Source of the DNA: Tolypothrix bouteillei VB521301
Lineage (GTDB): Bacteria > Cyanobacteriota > Cyanobacteriia > Cyanobacteriales > Nostocaceae
Assembly (NCBI RefSeq): GCF_000760695.4
Contig: NZ_JHEG04000001.1
Coordinates: forward strand, 4,918,895 to 4,982,894
Direction of reading: 5' to 3'
Length of the DNA stretch: 64,000 nucleotides
Within the stretch, counting starts at the first letter, position 1, and every line of letters begins with the position of its first letter. The notes under the pieces were generated by a model. It made no database searches and was not told where the DNA came from. It saw nothing but the letters and a program-made list of their open reading frames with translations. This document shows, one piece after another, positions 24,937 to 34,086 of this stretch. The translations under genes were made by a program, and so were the position numbers.

Positions 24937-26490
24937 ATGCGAATTTTACTATTATATCCTCTGTTCCCTAAATCCTTTTGGTCTTTTGACAAAACACTAG
25001 AACTGATCGGGCTGAAAGTTTCACTTCCGCCTCTAGGAATGATTACAGTTGCGGCTATCCTACCCCAAACTTGGGAGTTTCGCTTGGTAGACCGTAATGT
25101 TCGTTTTGAAACTGAAGCAGATTGGAACTGGGCGGATTTGGTGATTATTTCAGGAATGATCGTCCAGAAATCCGATATGCTGTCTCTGGTTCGTGAGGCA
25201 AAGCGACGGGGTAAACTTGTTGCCGTAGGCGGTCCCTATGTCACTTCTGTTCCTAAAGACGCACAGGAAGCAGGGGCAGACTTTCTGGTTTTAGATGAGG
25301 GTGAAATTACCCTGCCAATGCTGGTTGCAGCTTTAGAACGGGGCGAAACCTCAGGAGTCTTCAGCGCCAAAGGAGAAAAGCCTGATGTGACTGCTACGCC
25401 TATTCCCAGGTACGATCTGCTGGAGCTAGAAGCTTACAGCGATATGTCCGTGCAATTTTCCCGAGGTTGCCCTTTTCAATGTGAGTTTTGCGATATTATC
25501 GTACTTTACGGGCGGAAACCACGGACTAAAACCCCCTCACAGTTACTGGCTGAGTTGCAAACTCTCTACGATCTGGGCTGGCGGCGCTCGATCTTTGTGG
25601 TAGATGATAATTTTATAGGTAACAAGCGCAATGTAAAACTCTTGCTGCGCGAACTTGTTCCTTGGATGGCAGAACGCGACTATCCTTTCCGCTTTTCAAC
25701 AGAAGCCTCAGTGGATCTGGCACAAGATCCAGAACTGCTAGAATTGATGATTGCTGCCAACTTTAGATCTGTATTTTTAGGTATCGAGACACCGGATACG
25801 GAAAGCTTGGCATTGACTCAGAAATTCCAAAATACACGTCACTCTTTGATTGAATCCGTTCAGACAATTAACAGGGCGGGTTTGCGCGTTATGGCTGGTT
25901 TTATTATTGGCTTTGATGGCGAACAAGCGGGCGCTGGCGATCGCATTATCGAGTTTGTAGAAGCGACTGCGATTCCTCAAGCAATGTGCAGTATGCTTCA
26001 AGCGCTTCCAAGTACTGCGCTCTGGGAGCGGCTTCAGAAGGAAGGACGTCTGCAGAATGGAAAGGCTAACATCAATCAAACAACGCTTACCAATTTTATT
26101 CCTACTCGTCCTATTAAAGAACTGGCTGGTGAGTATGTGAGATGTTTCTGGAAACTCTACGAACCCAAACGTTATTTAGCTAGAGTTTTTCGACATTTCA
26201 TGGCAATGAAACCGACCCCTCACAAAAAGAAATTCCGCATACCACAATTCAAGTATATCCGAGCATTGCTGATTATTTTTTGGCGGCAGGGAATCAAGCG
26301 AAATACCCGCTTCCAATTCTGGCGTCAGTTATTCTCAATTCTCTGGCACAATCCTGGAGTGTTTGAAGCTTATTTTATTAGTTGCGCCCACCTAGAGCAT
26401 TTTATTGAGTACCGTGAAATTGTCCGTGAGGAAATCGAAGCACAACTCGAGCAATGCTTGGAAAACACATCTTTAGTTTCAATCCGTTAA
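24937..26490 (+). CDS. B12-binding radical SAM protein with DUF4070 (HpnP-like)
   Basis: The 517-residue protein has an N-terminal cobalamin-binding Rossmann part (RILLLYPLFPKSFW to VLDEGEITLPMLVAAL), the radical SAM cluster in SRGCPFQCEFCDI (~177-184), the FVVDDNFIGNKRNVKLLLRE region and GIETPDTESLALTQKFQN, then a DUF4070-like tail. The layout is that of HpnP/HpnJ-type lipid-modifying enzymes. Most B12 radical SAM proteins methylate unactivated carbons, so chain or ring methylation of a lipid is a fair guess. I start at 24937, which has GAGG six bases upstream; the frame reaches 24841. Confidence 0.85.
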   Translation: MRILLLYPLFPKSFWSFDKTLELIGLKVSLPPLGMITVAAILPQTWEFRLVDRNVRFETEADWNWADLVIISGMIVQKSDMLSLVREAKRRGKLVAVGGPYVTSVPKDAQEAGADFLVLDEGEITLPMLVAALERGETSGVFSAKGEKPDVTATPIPRYDLLELEAYSDMSVQFSRGCPFQCEFCDIIVLYGRKPRTKTPSQLLAELQTLYDLGWRRSIFVVDDNFIGNKRNVKLLLRELVPWMAERDYPFRFSTEASVDLAQDPELLELMIAANFRSVFLGIETPDTESLALTQKFQNTRHSLIESVQTINRAGLRVMAGFIIGFDGEQAGAGDRIIEFVEATAIPQAMCSMLQALPSTALWERLQKEGRLQNGKANINQTTLTNFIPTRPIKELAGEYVRCFWKLYEPKRYLARVFRHFMAMKPTPHKKKFRIPQFKYIRALLIIFWRQGIKRNTRFQFWRQLFSILWHNPGVFEAYFISCAHLEHFIEYREIVREEIEAQLEQCLENTSLVSIR

Positions 26491-26499
26491 CCGAAATAA

Positions 26500-27648
26500 A
26501 TGGCAATCAATCAAACGGCATTTAATATCCGGGTCGTGACAACGGCTGCAGACAACAAGATGTTTTTGGATGTCCCAAAAAAGGTATACGCTAACGATCC
26601 TTATTGGGTACCTCCTATTCGTAGCAGTGTTGCAAAGCAATTTACATTCGCAAATCCCTTCTTAGGATATGGAAAACTGGAACAGTTTATTGCTATATCC
26701 GAAGATGCAAAAAATCCTCAAGCAGTGGGACGAATAGTTGCTTCTGTCAATCAACGACTTATAGATCGTGAAGGTCAAAATATTGGCTTGTTTGGTTTTT
26801 TTGAATGTGTTAATGATTTTACTATCGCTCAAGCGTTACTAGAAGTTGCCTGCAAATGGTTGCGAGAGCAAGGAATGACTGCAGTTAGGGGTCCAATTGA
26901 TTTCTCCACTCATAATAACTGCCTGTTTTTAGTTGATGGATTTGACTCACCCCCAATGGTGATGATGCCATACAATCCGCCTTATTACCGAGAGTTTATG
27001 GAAAAGGATGGATGGCACAAAGCTAAGGATGCTTATGCTTATGATTTTCCTTTAAATAAACCTCTACCAGCAGAATTTGAGAAAGGCTATCATATTGCTT
27101 GTAAATCGGGTGTAAACTTCCGCCCAATTGCAACAAAAGGTGAAGCCTTCGAGCAAGATGTCAAGAGTATATACCACTTGTTCAATACCACTTTTGCTAA
27201 CAATTGGAGTTCCTCTCCCCGTACTGAAGCAGAATTTTTAGAAGAAGCTCAGGATCTCAAAGATTTAATAGATCCAGATGCTTTTCCCATAGCAGAATAT
27301 GATGGCAAAATGGTGGGCTTTTTTATGGGCTTACCTGACTACAATATTCCCCTCAAGCACGTTAATGGAAAACTCAACTGGTTGGGGATACTTAAGTTTC
27401 TTTGGTATCGGCGTCAAATCGATCGAGGACGAGTCTTGGTCGTTTGCTCGCTACCAGAATATCGTCGAAAAATGGTACCTTTAGCCTTAATTTATTTAGG
27501 AATGCAAGGTGGTAGTAAAAAGGGAAAACCTTATAAAAGGGCAGAACTTTCTTGGGTGTTTGAAGACAATTTTCCCTCCCGCAAATTAATCGAAGCGGCT
27601 GGTGGCAAAATTTACAAAACTTTCAGAATTTATGAAAAATCCTTATGA
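26500..27648 (+). CDS. GNAT-fold acyltransferase-like protein, candidate bacterial ceramide synthase
   Basis: The 382-residue protein has a double-GNAT-like architecture: VPKKVYANDPYWVPPIRSSV at the start, GRIVASVNQRLIDREG and GLFGFFECVND (GNAT strand), RGPIDFSTHNNCLFLVDGFD, then MMPYNPPYYREFMEKDGWHK. This is the broad family to which, as I recall, the bacterial ceramide synthase bCerS of Caulobacter belongs. bCerS N-acylates the long-chain base. The gene overlaps the following SDR gene by ATGA (27645-27648), so the two are translationally coupled. Assignment to true bCerS needs a phylogeny. Confidence 0.65.
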   Translation: MAINQTAFNIRVVTTAADNKMFLDVPKKVYANDPYWVPPIRSSVAKQFTFANPFLGYGKLEQFIAISEDAKNPQAVGRIVASVNQRLIDREGQNIGLFGFFECVNDFTIAQALLEVACKWLREQGMTAVRGPIDFSTHNNCLFLVDGFDSPPMVMMPYNPPYYREFMEKDGWHKAKDAYAYDFPLNKPLPAEFEKGYHIACKSGVNFRPIATKGEAFEQDVKSIYHLFNTTFANNWSSSPRTEAEFLEEAQDLKDLIDPDAFPIAEYDGKMVGFFMGLPDYNIPLKHVNGKLNWLGILKFLWYRRQIDRGRVLVVCSLPEYRRKMVPLALIYLGMQGGSKKGKPYKRAELSWVFEDNFPSRKLIEAAGGKIYKTFRIYEKSL

Positions 27649-28604
27649 AGGCGTTAGTAACTGGAGCTAATGGATTTACAGGTTCTCACTTAGTCAGGGC
27701 ATTGCAAAAGCAAGGCAACACTGTTGTTGGGTTAGTACGTAAATCTAGTAATTTAACCCGCCTTGAGGACCTTAACGTAAAACTGGTTTACGGTGATATT
27801 TCTGATAAAGAGGCATTGCGATCGGCAATGCTTGATATTGATACGGTTTTTCACACTGCTGCTTATGTGGAGTTAGGAATTGTCAATGAAGCTGAGATGG
27901 AGCGAGTCAATGTAGAGGGGACGCGAGCCGTTTTAGAAGTGGCTCAAGAAACTGGCGTATCTAAGTTAGTTTACTGTAGCACTATTGGTGTATTTGGCGA
28001 TACAAAGGGTCAAGCAGTCAATGAAACTTTTCAAAGAACGCAAAAGCACTTTTCCTCTGCTTACGATCGCACTAAATACCAAGCTCAACAATTAATAGAT
28101 CGAGCTGCTAAAGCTGGTTTTCATGCTGTTAGCGTTCTTCCCTCTGGAATATTTGGTGCTGACGATCCCCATTTTGGTCCGGTCATGCAGCAGTTTTGCA
28201 AAGGAAGGCTCAAAGTATGGGCGGGAGGCGATCGCATTACTGGAATTGTCCACGTAGACGACCTCGCAGACGCAATGATTTTAGCAGCAGAAAAAGGGAA
28301 ACCGGGAGATTACTATATTATTTCCGCCGGTGATTTAACACTGCGCGAAATGTTTGCCATTGTCTCCCAAGAAACAGGTATCCCAGTACCCCGTGAAGTT
28401 CCCAAACCCCTTGTAAGATTGGCTGGAAACTTACTCGACCCAATCGGACGGCTGCTGAAATGGCAACCACCCATCAGTCGGGAACGCGTTCACTACATCT
28501 ACGACCGATGTGTCCGAGTAGACGCTACTAAAGCCCGTAAAGACCTGGGCTGGAATCCTCGTTCAGTGACAGAAACCCTACGTGAGATTGTAGGTAATAG
28601 TTAG
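27645..28604 (+). CDS. NAD(P)-dependent epimerase/reductase, CerR-like extended SDR
   Basis: The 319-residue extended SDR has the nucleotide motif LVTGANGFTGSHLVRAL, the downstream VFHTAAYVELG motif, the catalytic Tyr-x3-Lys in SSAYDRTKYQAQQ, and SGIFGADDPHFGP. It resembles HpnA/3-beta-HSD-like reductases and the CerR protein (3-ketosphinganine/ketoceramide reductase) described with bacterial ceramide genes. Its start lies in the stop of the acyltransferase (ATGA), making the pair a tight functional unit. The most economical reading is reduction of a 3-keto lipid intermediate. It ends the plus-strand run. Confidence 0.8.
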   Translation: MKALVTGANGFTGSHLVRALQKQGNTVVGLVRKSSNLTRLEDLNVKLVYGDISDKEALRSAMLDIDTVFHTAAYVELGIVNEAEMERVNVEGTRAVLEVAQETGVSKLVYCSTIGVFGDTKGQAVNETFQRTQKHFSSAYDRTKYQAQQLIDRAAKAGFHAVSVLPSGIFGADDPHFGPVMQQFCKGRLKVWAGGDRITGIVHVDDLADAMILAAEKGKPGDYYIISAGDLTLREMFAIVSQETGIPVPREVPKPLVRLAGNLLDPIGRLLKWQPPISRERVHYIYDRCVRVDATKARKDLGWNPRSVTETLREIVGNS

Positions 28605-28657
28605 TTGTTAGGGGGACAAGGAAGAAATTTCTCCCCCCTCTCCCTTGTTCCCAATCC

Positions 28658-29947
28658 CTATTTATTAAATATCGTGGCGGGATCGAGACGGGTAACTTTT
28701 TGAATGGCAAAAATTGCTGCGCCAGTACACATGAGAATAGTTACACCAAAAACTGCGATCGCGGTTGTTGGCGTAATTAGAATGAGGATACCTTGACTTG
28801 CCAGTGTCCAAGTGGCGACTCCAAAGCAAAGTGCCATACCAGGGATGTAACCGAGAATAGCCATCCATATAGCTTGCTCAATAATCACGCTGTAAATCGT
28901 CCAATCAGACGCACCCATTGCTTTGAGGGTGCCAAACTCCTTAAGATGCTCTGATACAGAAGAATAAAGTATTTGACCAACAACAATGGCTCCTACAATG
29001 ATTCCCACTGTTGCACCCAGCCCTAAAATGAATCCGATGCCGGTTCGCTTTTGCCAGTAAACCTCAGTTCTTCTAATCATTTCTGCACGGGTGTAGGCAC
29101 GGGTATTGGGTAAAGCCGCATCGAGTTTTTTCTTGAGTGCTTGCAAATTCTCACCGGGCTGGGCTTGAATTAGGATATAAGTGATGGGGTCTAGTGAAGA
29201 TAAAGGTTTTGGCGCGGGAGTAGGATTCTTTTCCGGATCTACGTAAGTGGTTGTACACTGAATATCTTTAGAACCAGATTGCATTCGACAAGACACACTG
29301 GAAGTTTTACCAGAGCTCACGTAAGTAGTGGCACTTTCCAGAGAAGTAAACATATAAGGATTTGATGCAATCGAGCGGTTGCCTTGAGTTAAGCCTACCA
29401 CTCGTACAGGAACAGTATTAACTTGTGCTCGATCGCCAACACGGCGTACACTTAAAGACTCTGCATTAAATGTATCTACTATAACAGTATACGGTTCTTT
29501 AAGAGCATTTTTATTGCCTTGGACGACATTGTTAGGTATAAACAATTGCCCCTCTGGGTCGAATCCAATGATTCTGACCGGCGCTATTCTCCCCATGGGG
29601 TGACGCCACACTCCTCCGGTAGCAATGAGCGCTTCTGCATTTGCAACACCAGGTACTTCTCTTGCTAAATTCACATGGGCTAAAGGCATTGGTAGGGTAA
29701 GGTCAAGGTAAATCATGCTGTCAGACGCTACCCAAATATCAGCAGTGGAATTGTTAATTAATTTAGTAGAGGAACGCGTAAACCCATTAAAGATACCTGT
29801 TTGAATAGTCACTAGGCTAACGGCAAACATAATACCTGCCTGTGCTGCTAGAAAGCGAGGAATGTCTTCAAGCAGATTTTTACGGGCAATTGAAACCATA
29901 ACAAAAGCTGGTATATTAAGAAATTTTTTTAGTCTGACAGTAGCCAT
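28658..29947 (-). CDS. DevC-like ABC transporter permease (FtsX/MacB type)
   Basis: The 429-residue protein has one N-terminal membrane segment (FLAAQAGIMFAVSLVTIQTG), a large periplasmic domain (~60-290) and three C-terminal segments with the FtsX signature LKEFGTLKAMGASDWTIYSVI. The closest layout is DevC of the DevBCA exporter, which moves heterocyst glycolipids through a TolC channel. Neither a DevB membrane-fusion partner nor a DevA ATPase is adjacent, so it is an orphan subunit. Lying convergently beside the lipid-type cluster, it might export that lipid using partners encoded elsewhere. Confidence 0.82.
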   Translation of the reverse strand: MATVRLKKFLNIPAFVMVSIARKNLLEDIPRFLAAQAGIMFAVSLVTIQTGIFNGFTRSSTKLINNSTADIWVASDSMIYLDLTLPMPLAHVNLAREVPGVANAEALIATGGVWRHPMGRIAPVRIIGFDPEGQLFIPNNVVQGNKNALKEPYTVIVDTFNAESLSVRRVGDRAQVNTVPVRVVGLTQGNRSIASNPYMFTSLESATTYVSSGKTSSVSCRMQSGSKDIQCTTTYVDPEKNPTPAPKPLSSLDPITYILIQAQPGENLQALKKKLDAALPNTRAYTRAEMIRRTEVYWQKRTGIGFILGLGATVGIIVGAIVVGQILYSSVSEHLKEFGTLKAMGASDWTIYSVIIEQAIWMAILGYIPGMALCFGVATWTLASQGILILITPTTAIAVFGVTILMCTGAAIFAIQKVTRLDPATIFNK

Positions 29948-30106
29948 AGTATGCTAAACGCCTATTGTTGTGTTGGCAATCACAAGTTCCTGACCGAGCA
30001 CTTTTATCATCATTCTATTGATAGAGATTGCACTCAGGAAATATGGCAAGGAACTTGTAGTTATAAGAAGTCATCTTTTACACCTGCTTTCTGAAAATTC
30101 ATTTTC

Positions 30107-31570
30107 ATGTCAGTCTATCAACCTAAAAATAAATTACCTGCCTCTGTATTCCTACTTATATTAGGGCTTCTTATCACTTCCAGCTTTGGATTTTTGACGA
30201 ACACAAACTTCTCTTCTGACAAAAAAGGAACAAGTTCAGAAAAAGCTCTTGCCCAAACTCCACCCAAACCAGCACCTGAAGAAATCGTGCAAGCCGGGGA
30301 AGTACGAGCTTTATCAGGCAAGCTAGATACAGTACCTGTCTTTAATAGCAATAGCCCTGAATGGATCAAAACAGAGGGAATTTTACTCTCTACCTTTCCT
30401 GCAAACGGAAAAAAAGTTTCAGCCGCACACTTAAACTTTCCTTTTCAAGGAAAATTTGATTTATTTGCCCATCACTATACCCACACTCCCAAAGATTTGC
30501 AAACGCTGTATTTAGGGGTGATTTTGCACAATCCAAGTCCAAAGCCAGTCACAGTGGATGTTTTACAGGCGGCAAGTTACTTGATGCAAGATGCACCATT
30601 TGTCACTTTACCATCGTATGTAGAAAATTCTGATGGTAAAGCTTATGCAGGACCGGGGAATAGAGCAGTTGCTGACGTACTCCGAGGTATCCGACAAAGC
30701 GATTTTCCAGCGAAGCTAGTCATTCCACCACGCCAAAGCCGGATGTTACTCAATCACCCCATTCCAGTTAAAAATCTCGAAAAACCAGTGAATGGTCGTT
30801 CTAGCTTTATGAGGCTGCGTAGTAATGGCAAAATTTATGCAGCAAGCTTGGCAATGTTTGCTAAGAAAAATATAGATGGGAGCGATCGCGCACCCTCTTT
30901 AGAAGAATGGCAGGCAATGCTTGACACGGGAAGCTTTGCCGGACCGCGAGATAAAATCCCGACTCCACCAAATCAAACGGGCGGACAACTCATTTATGGT
31001 CGTGTTGCGGGTGTTTCTGAAGGTTCTCAATGGACAGCAACACTATTAGATAGCCCAAATGCAAAAAACTTGACTATTCCACAACGAGGTAAAGCCATTT
31101 CCTATGCCATCGCTACTCTCCGGGGGGGTCGTTTGGGAACGAGTCAAAACCAAACTGCAAAAATGCTAGTGCGTTATCCCGATACAGCTTACGAAGCGCA
31201 CGGGAACTATGGAGTGGAATACAGCCTTAGTTTACCTTTGATCAACTCTACCAACCAAAACCAAACAGTATCCCTTACATTAGAAACCCCTTTAAAAGAA
31301 GACATTTTATCCAAAGGAGGTTTGCGATTCCGCAAACCTTCTTTAGATTTTCCTTTTTTCCGAGGTACGGTCAGGCTGCGTTACGTTGATGACAAAGGAG
31401 AACAAAAAACTCGTTACGTACATTTATGGCATAGAACTGGTCAGGTTTTAGAACCACTCATTAAAGTCGTGATGCCAGCAAATTCGCGTCGCACAGTGCA
31501 AGTCGATCTGATTTACCCCCCAGATTCAACTCCACCACACGTATTAACTTTGAAAACTTTAGATGGTTAA
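30107..31570 (+). CDS. DUF3370 domain protein, exported
   Basis: The 487-residue protein has an N-terminal hydrophobic segment (ASVFLLILGLLITSSFGFL) and a likely cleavage site near KALAQT, then a Pro-rich linker and a single DUF3370 region (EIVQAGEVRALSGKLDTVPV to the end), a cyanobacterial periplasmic or cell-surface family of unknown role. No enzyme motif is visible; the beta-rich composition suggests a structural or binding protein. It is divergent from the DevC-like gene with 159 bases between them. Confidence 0.85.
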   Translation: MSVYQPKNKLPASVFLLILGLLITSSFGFLTNTNFSSDKKGTSSEKALAQTPPKPAPEEIVQAGEVRALSGKLDTVPVFNSNSPEWIKTEGILLSTFPANGKKVSAAHLNFPFQGKFDLFAHHYTHTPKDLQTLYLGVILHNPSPKPVTVDVLQAASYLMQDAPFVTLPSYVENSDGKAYAGPGNRAVADVLRGIRQSDFPAKLVIPPRQSRMLLNHPIPVKNLEKPVNGRSSFMRLRSNGKIYAASLAMFAKKNIDGSDRAPSLEEWQAMLDTGSFAGPRDKIPTPPNQTGGQLIYGRVAGVSEGSQWTATLLDSPNAKNLTIPQRGKAISYAIATLRGGRLGTSQNQTAKMLVRYPDTAYEAHGNYGVEYSLSLPLINSTNQNQTVSLTLETPLKEDILSKGGLRFRKPSLDFPFFRGTVRLRYVDDKGEQKTRYVHLWHRTGQVLEPLIKVVMPANSRRTVQVDLIYPPDSTPPHVLTLKTLDG

Positions 31571-32063
31571 TCGTTAATGTAGCACTCCTGCGCCTTAATA
31601 AAAAATAAGACATAAGAATGTGGACATACAGATAAATTTATTTCTGCATTTCCATATCCTTGTGTCTTTTTTAAGTGAAACCTTTCAGGTTTGTTCCTAC
31701 TTCTCTTTAAGAATAAGCATCGCTTTGTTTGGCAGTTGAGTCACTCTTTATTTATGTAAGAGTTATATCAGTACCAGAACTGCTACGAACTGTTCTACCT
31801 ATTAACTTTTTACACTCAACTCACATCACACTTATGCTCAAAAGTGTATTTAAAAAGTTCTTGTGATGACATGAGTAGTTTTACGGAATTTATGTTTGTT
31901 AGTTGTTAGCGGATAGTCGTTAGTGGTTCTCTACGATCTAACTTTCCCCATAACTACTAACCTGCAACCACTAATATGAATTTTCTCGATCGTATTTTTA
32001 AAACGCGAGTATAAAGGGAAATACTTTAAACAAAATGAAGAATTAAATTGGTTAAAAAGTAGC
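31571..32063. other. Gap of 493 bases without a recognisable gene
   Basis: It holds a small palindrome (GAAACCTTTCAGGTTTG near 31677) and a TTAG-rich degenerate tandem tract near 31900-31930. I see no RNA gene or open frame. Confidence 0.4.
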
Positions 32064-33557
32064 ATGGCAAATCCTTCGTCGAACCCTGCGCCAAAACCCT
32101 ACAGACACAATCAACCGCAAGAAGGTGGAGTCAAGCGTGTCTCTAAAAAACTTAAAAAGAAACCCCAGCAGAAAAGCTGGTTGGTATCAGCGATCGCGCT
32201 GGCTGTTTTAATGGGGAGTGGGGGGTTGGTTGTCACTTTTGCTTGGGTCAGCATCCAATTGATACTCAATCCCTATCAAGTAGGATGGATAAATAAATTT
32301 TTGCCGGATTGGGTGCAATTTTCCACAACTGGCGAGGAACTTCCTCGTACTCTCAAGCAAATTCAAGACTCTCTCAACCACCAGGGTTTGGAAGCAGGAC
32401 AAATCTTACCTTTAAAAGGTGATACTGCAGTGTCTTTCTTGCTCCCAGTCTTGAAGCAACGCTCTAATTGTCAGTCTGATTGTAAATCTATCGTTGAACT
32501 TAGAGTTTATCAACGTTCTAAAGAATTGGAATTGAAATCCGTATCGGAGAAATATTATCGTTTGGCAACTCAGTTACCTGTTACAGGACCGGAAGAATCT
32601 TTTGTGGTAGCACCCTTGGTTAAGACTACAGATGAAAATCAAAGTTATAGTTTGCCCTTACCTCTAAATGAAGTAGGGCGTTTTGACGGTGAGACATCAA
32701 CATCTGGTGTTTGGTTTTATTTACGAGGCGATCGCCAAGAAGGAACGAACCTCATTGCTTACGGTATTGTGGTTTATTACAATAGCGATCGCTCTCTTTT
32801 GCAATTCATGTTACCCTGGACCAGCCCCAACGGGCATTTACCCGAATGGCGACAAGTCACGGGTGGTGGAAACAAAGAACTTGTTGTGGATCAAACAGTA
32901 GGTTTAGAACCTCAGTTAAAAATTTACCAAGTCAAATCTGTTAAATACTTCCTCAATCCCATCCAGTTAGAAATTATTCCTTTGACACAACCTGTTATTA
33001 AGCATTCAGCGTACCGAAATGCTCTGTTGCTAGCCCGTAGCGGATTGTGGACGCCAGCTCTTGAACGGTTGGAATCTCTAAAGAAAAGCCAAAAAAAGCT
33101 TTTTTCACCGCTCGTGCAATCCCAAATAGATGCAATTCGCTTGCACTCCCAATTTACTAAGACTCAAGCCAATACAATCTGGGCAAGCCCCAGCCAAGAA
33201 GTTTTGGCAGATATCATAGATGGTCGTTGGGAAAAAGCTTTACGGGTATTCAAGGCTTCGCCACAAAACGCTCAGGAAATTTCCAGCCTCCTTAAAGGGG
33301 ATGGGGAAAGGTTATGGAATCGCGTGGAAACAGAATTGCAAGTCAATCCAAAGCGACAGTCAGTGCAGGTTTGGGGTGCTTTGATTGTAGCAGCCCGCCA
33401 CGGGAAAGAACGAGCTAACACCTGGTTGAGCCAGCGATCGCCCATCACACAAGACACCATTGCTTACGCTCAAAGCCTCATAGAACTTTTAGACGGTAAA
33501 GTTTCACAATGCGAGCAATCGCACCTCGGGTCTTGCGAGTACGATACGAGCTTCTGA
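32064..33557 (+). CDS. Conserved hypothetical cyanobacterial membrane-anchored protein
   Basis: The 497-residue product starts with a Pro/Lys-rich cytoplasmic tail (VSKKLKKKPQQKSW), then one membrane segment (LVSAIALAVLMGSGGLVVTF), so the rest is probably periplasmic or lumenal. The large soluble part has a conserved-looking beta region and a helical C-terminal part with a cysteine cluster near the end (KVSQCEQSHLGSCEYD). I do not recognise a domain. It is likely single-gene; no neighbour on its strand is close. Confidence 0.75.
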   Translation: MANPSSNPAPKPYRHNQPQEGGVKRVSKKLKKKPQQKSWLVSAIALAVLMGSGGLVVTFAWVSIQLILNPYQVGWINKFLPDWVQFSTTGEELPRTLKQIQDSLNHQGLEAGQILPLKGDTAVSFLLPVLKQRSNCQSDCKSIVELRVYQRSKELELKSVSEKYYRLATQLPVTGPEESFVVAPLVKTTDENQSYSLPLPLNEVGRFDGETSTSGVWFYLRGDRQEGTNLIAYGIVVYYNSDRSLLQFMLPWTSPNGHLPEWRQVTGGGNKELVVDQTVGLEPQLKIYQVKSVKYFLNPIQLEIIPLTQPVIKHSAYRNALLLARSGLWTPALERLESLKKSQKKLFSPLVQSQIDAIRLHSQFTKTQANTIWASPSQEVLADIIDGRWEKALRVFKASPQNAQEISSLLKGDGERLWNRVETELQVNPKRQSVQVWGALIVAARHGKERANTWLSQRSPITQDTIAYAQSLIELLDGKVSQCEQSHLGSCEYDTSF

Positions 33558-33632
33558 TGTTATTCGCTTTGAATCACACTTGTTTTGCTACTGTACAAAA
33601 TTTGGTAGAAGCGATATACGTGCAATGCCCAC

Positions 33633-33821
33633 TTAGCTTTCCAGGCTGCCCGTATCAGATAATTTTTGTACTTTCATATCCTGCAATTGCCTTAACAAGC
33701 AATCAACTTCAGCTTGCAGGTTCATAAATTTTGCTTGCTGCTCGGCCTGATAAAGGCATTTATTCAATTTGGTTGCCCAGTATGTTTGGGATTCAGTGTT
33801 TGAAACGCTAGAAGTAGTCAT
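33633..33821 (-). CDS. Small helical hypothetical protein
   Basis: A 62-residue product with a helical, coiled-coil-like body (SQTYWATKLNKCLYQAEQQA, then MNLQAEVDCLLRQLQDMK). The first ATG of the natural sequence is at 33821; the frame reaches 33836. No good ribosome binding site is visible, but the amphipathic pattern is not random. Function unknown. Confidence 0.5.
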   Translation of the reverse strand: MTTSSVSNTESQTYWATKLNKCLYQAEQQAKFMNLQAEVDCLLRQLQDMKVQKLSDTGSLES

Positions 33822-34086
33822 AACTATACGAACCACGAAATCAACTCACACCATTAGAGATATTATAATAGAGAAGTTTTAAGAATCATTAAAAAATTGT
33901 ATATTCCTCATAATTGGCTGTAAGGTGTCTAATGTCATACATTCCCTGGACTACTTGCATAGTATTTTTGTTCCAAAAAAAACATTATTGTTGTGACCTT
34001 GCATATCGGTGACATTTGATGTGCAAAATAAGGGTAGATCGCTCTTTGGTTACCATCTCAGCTAAAAATAAAAGTTTTTAAGTACC

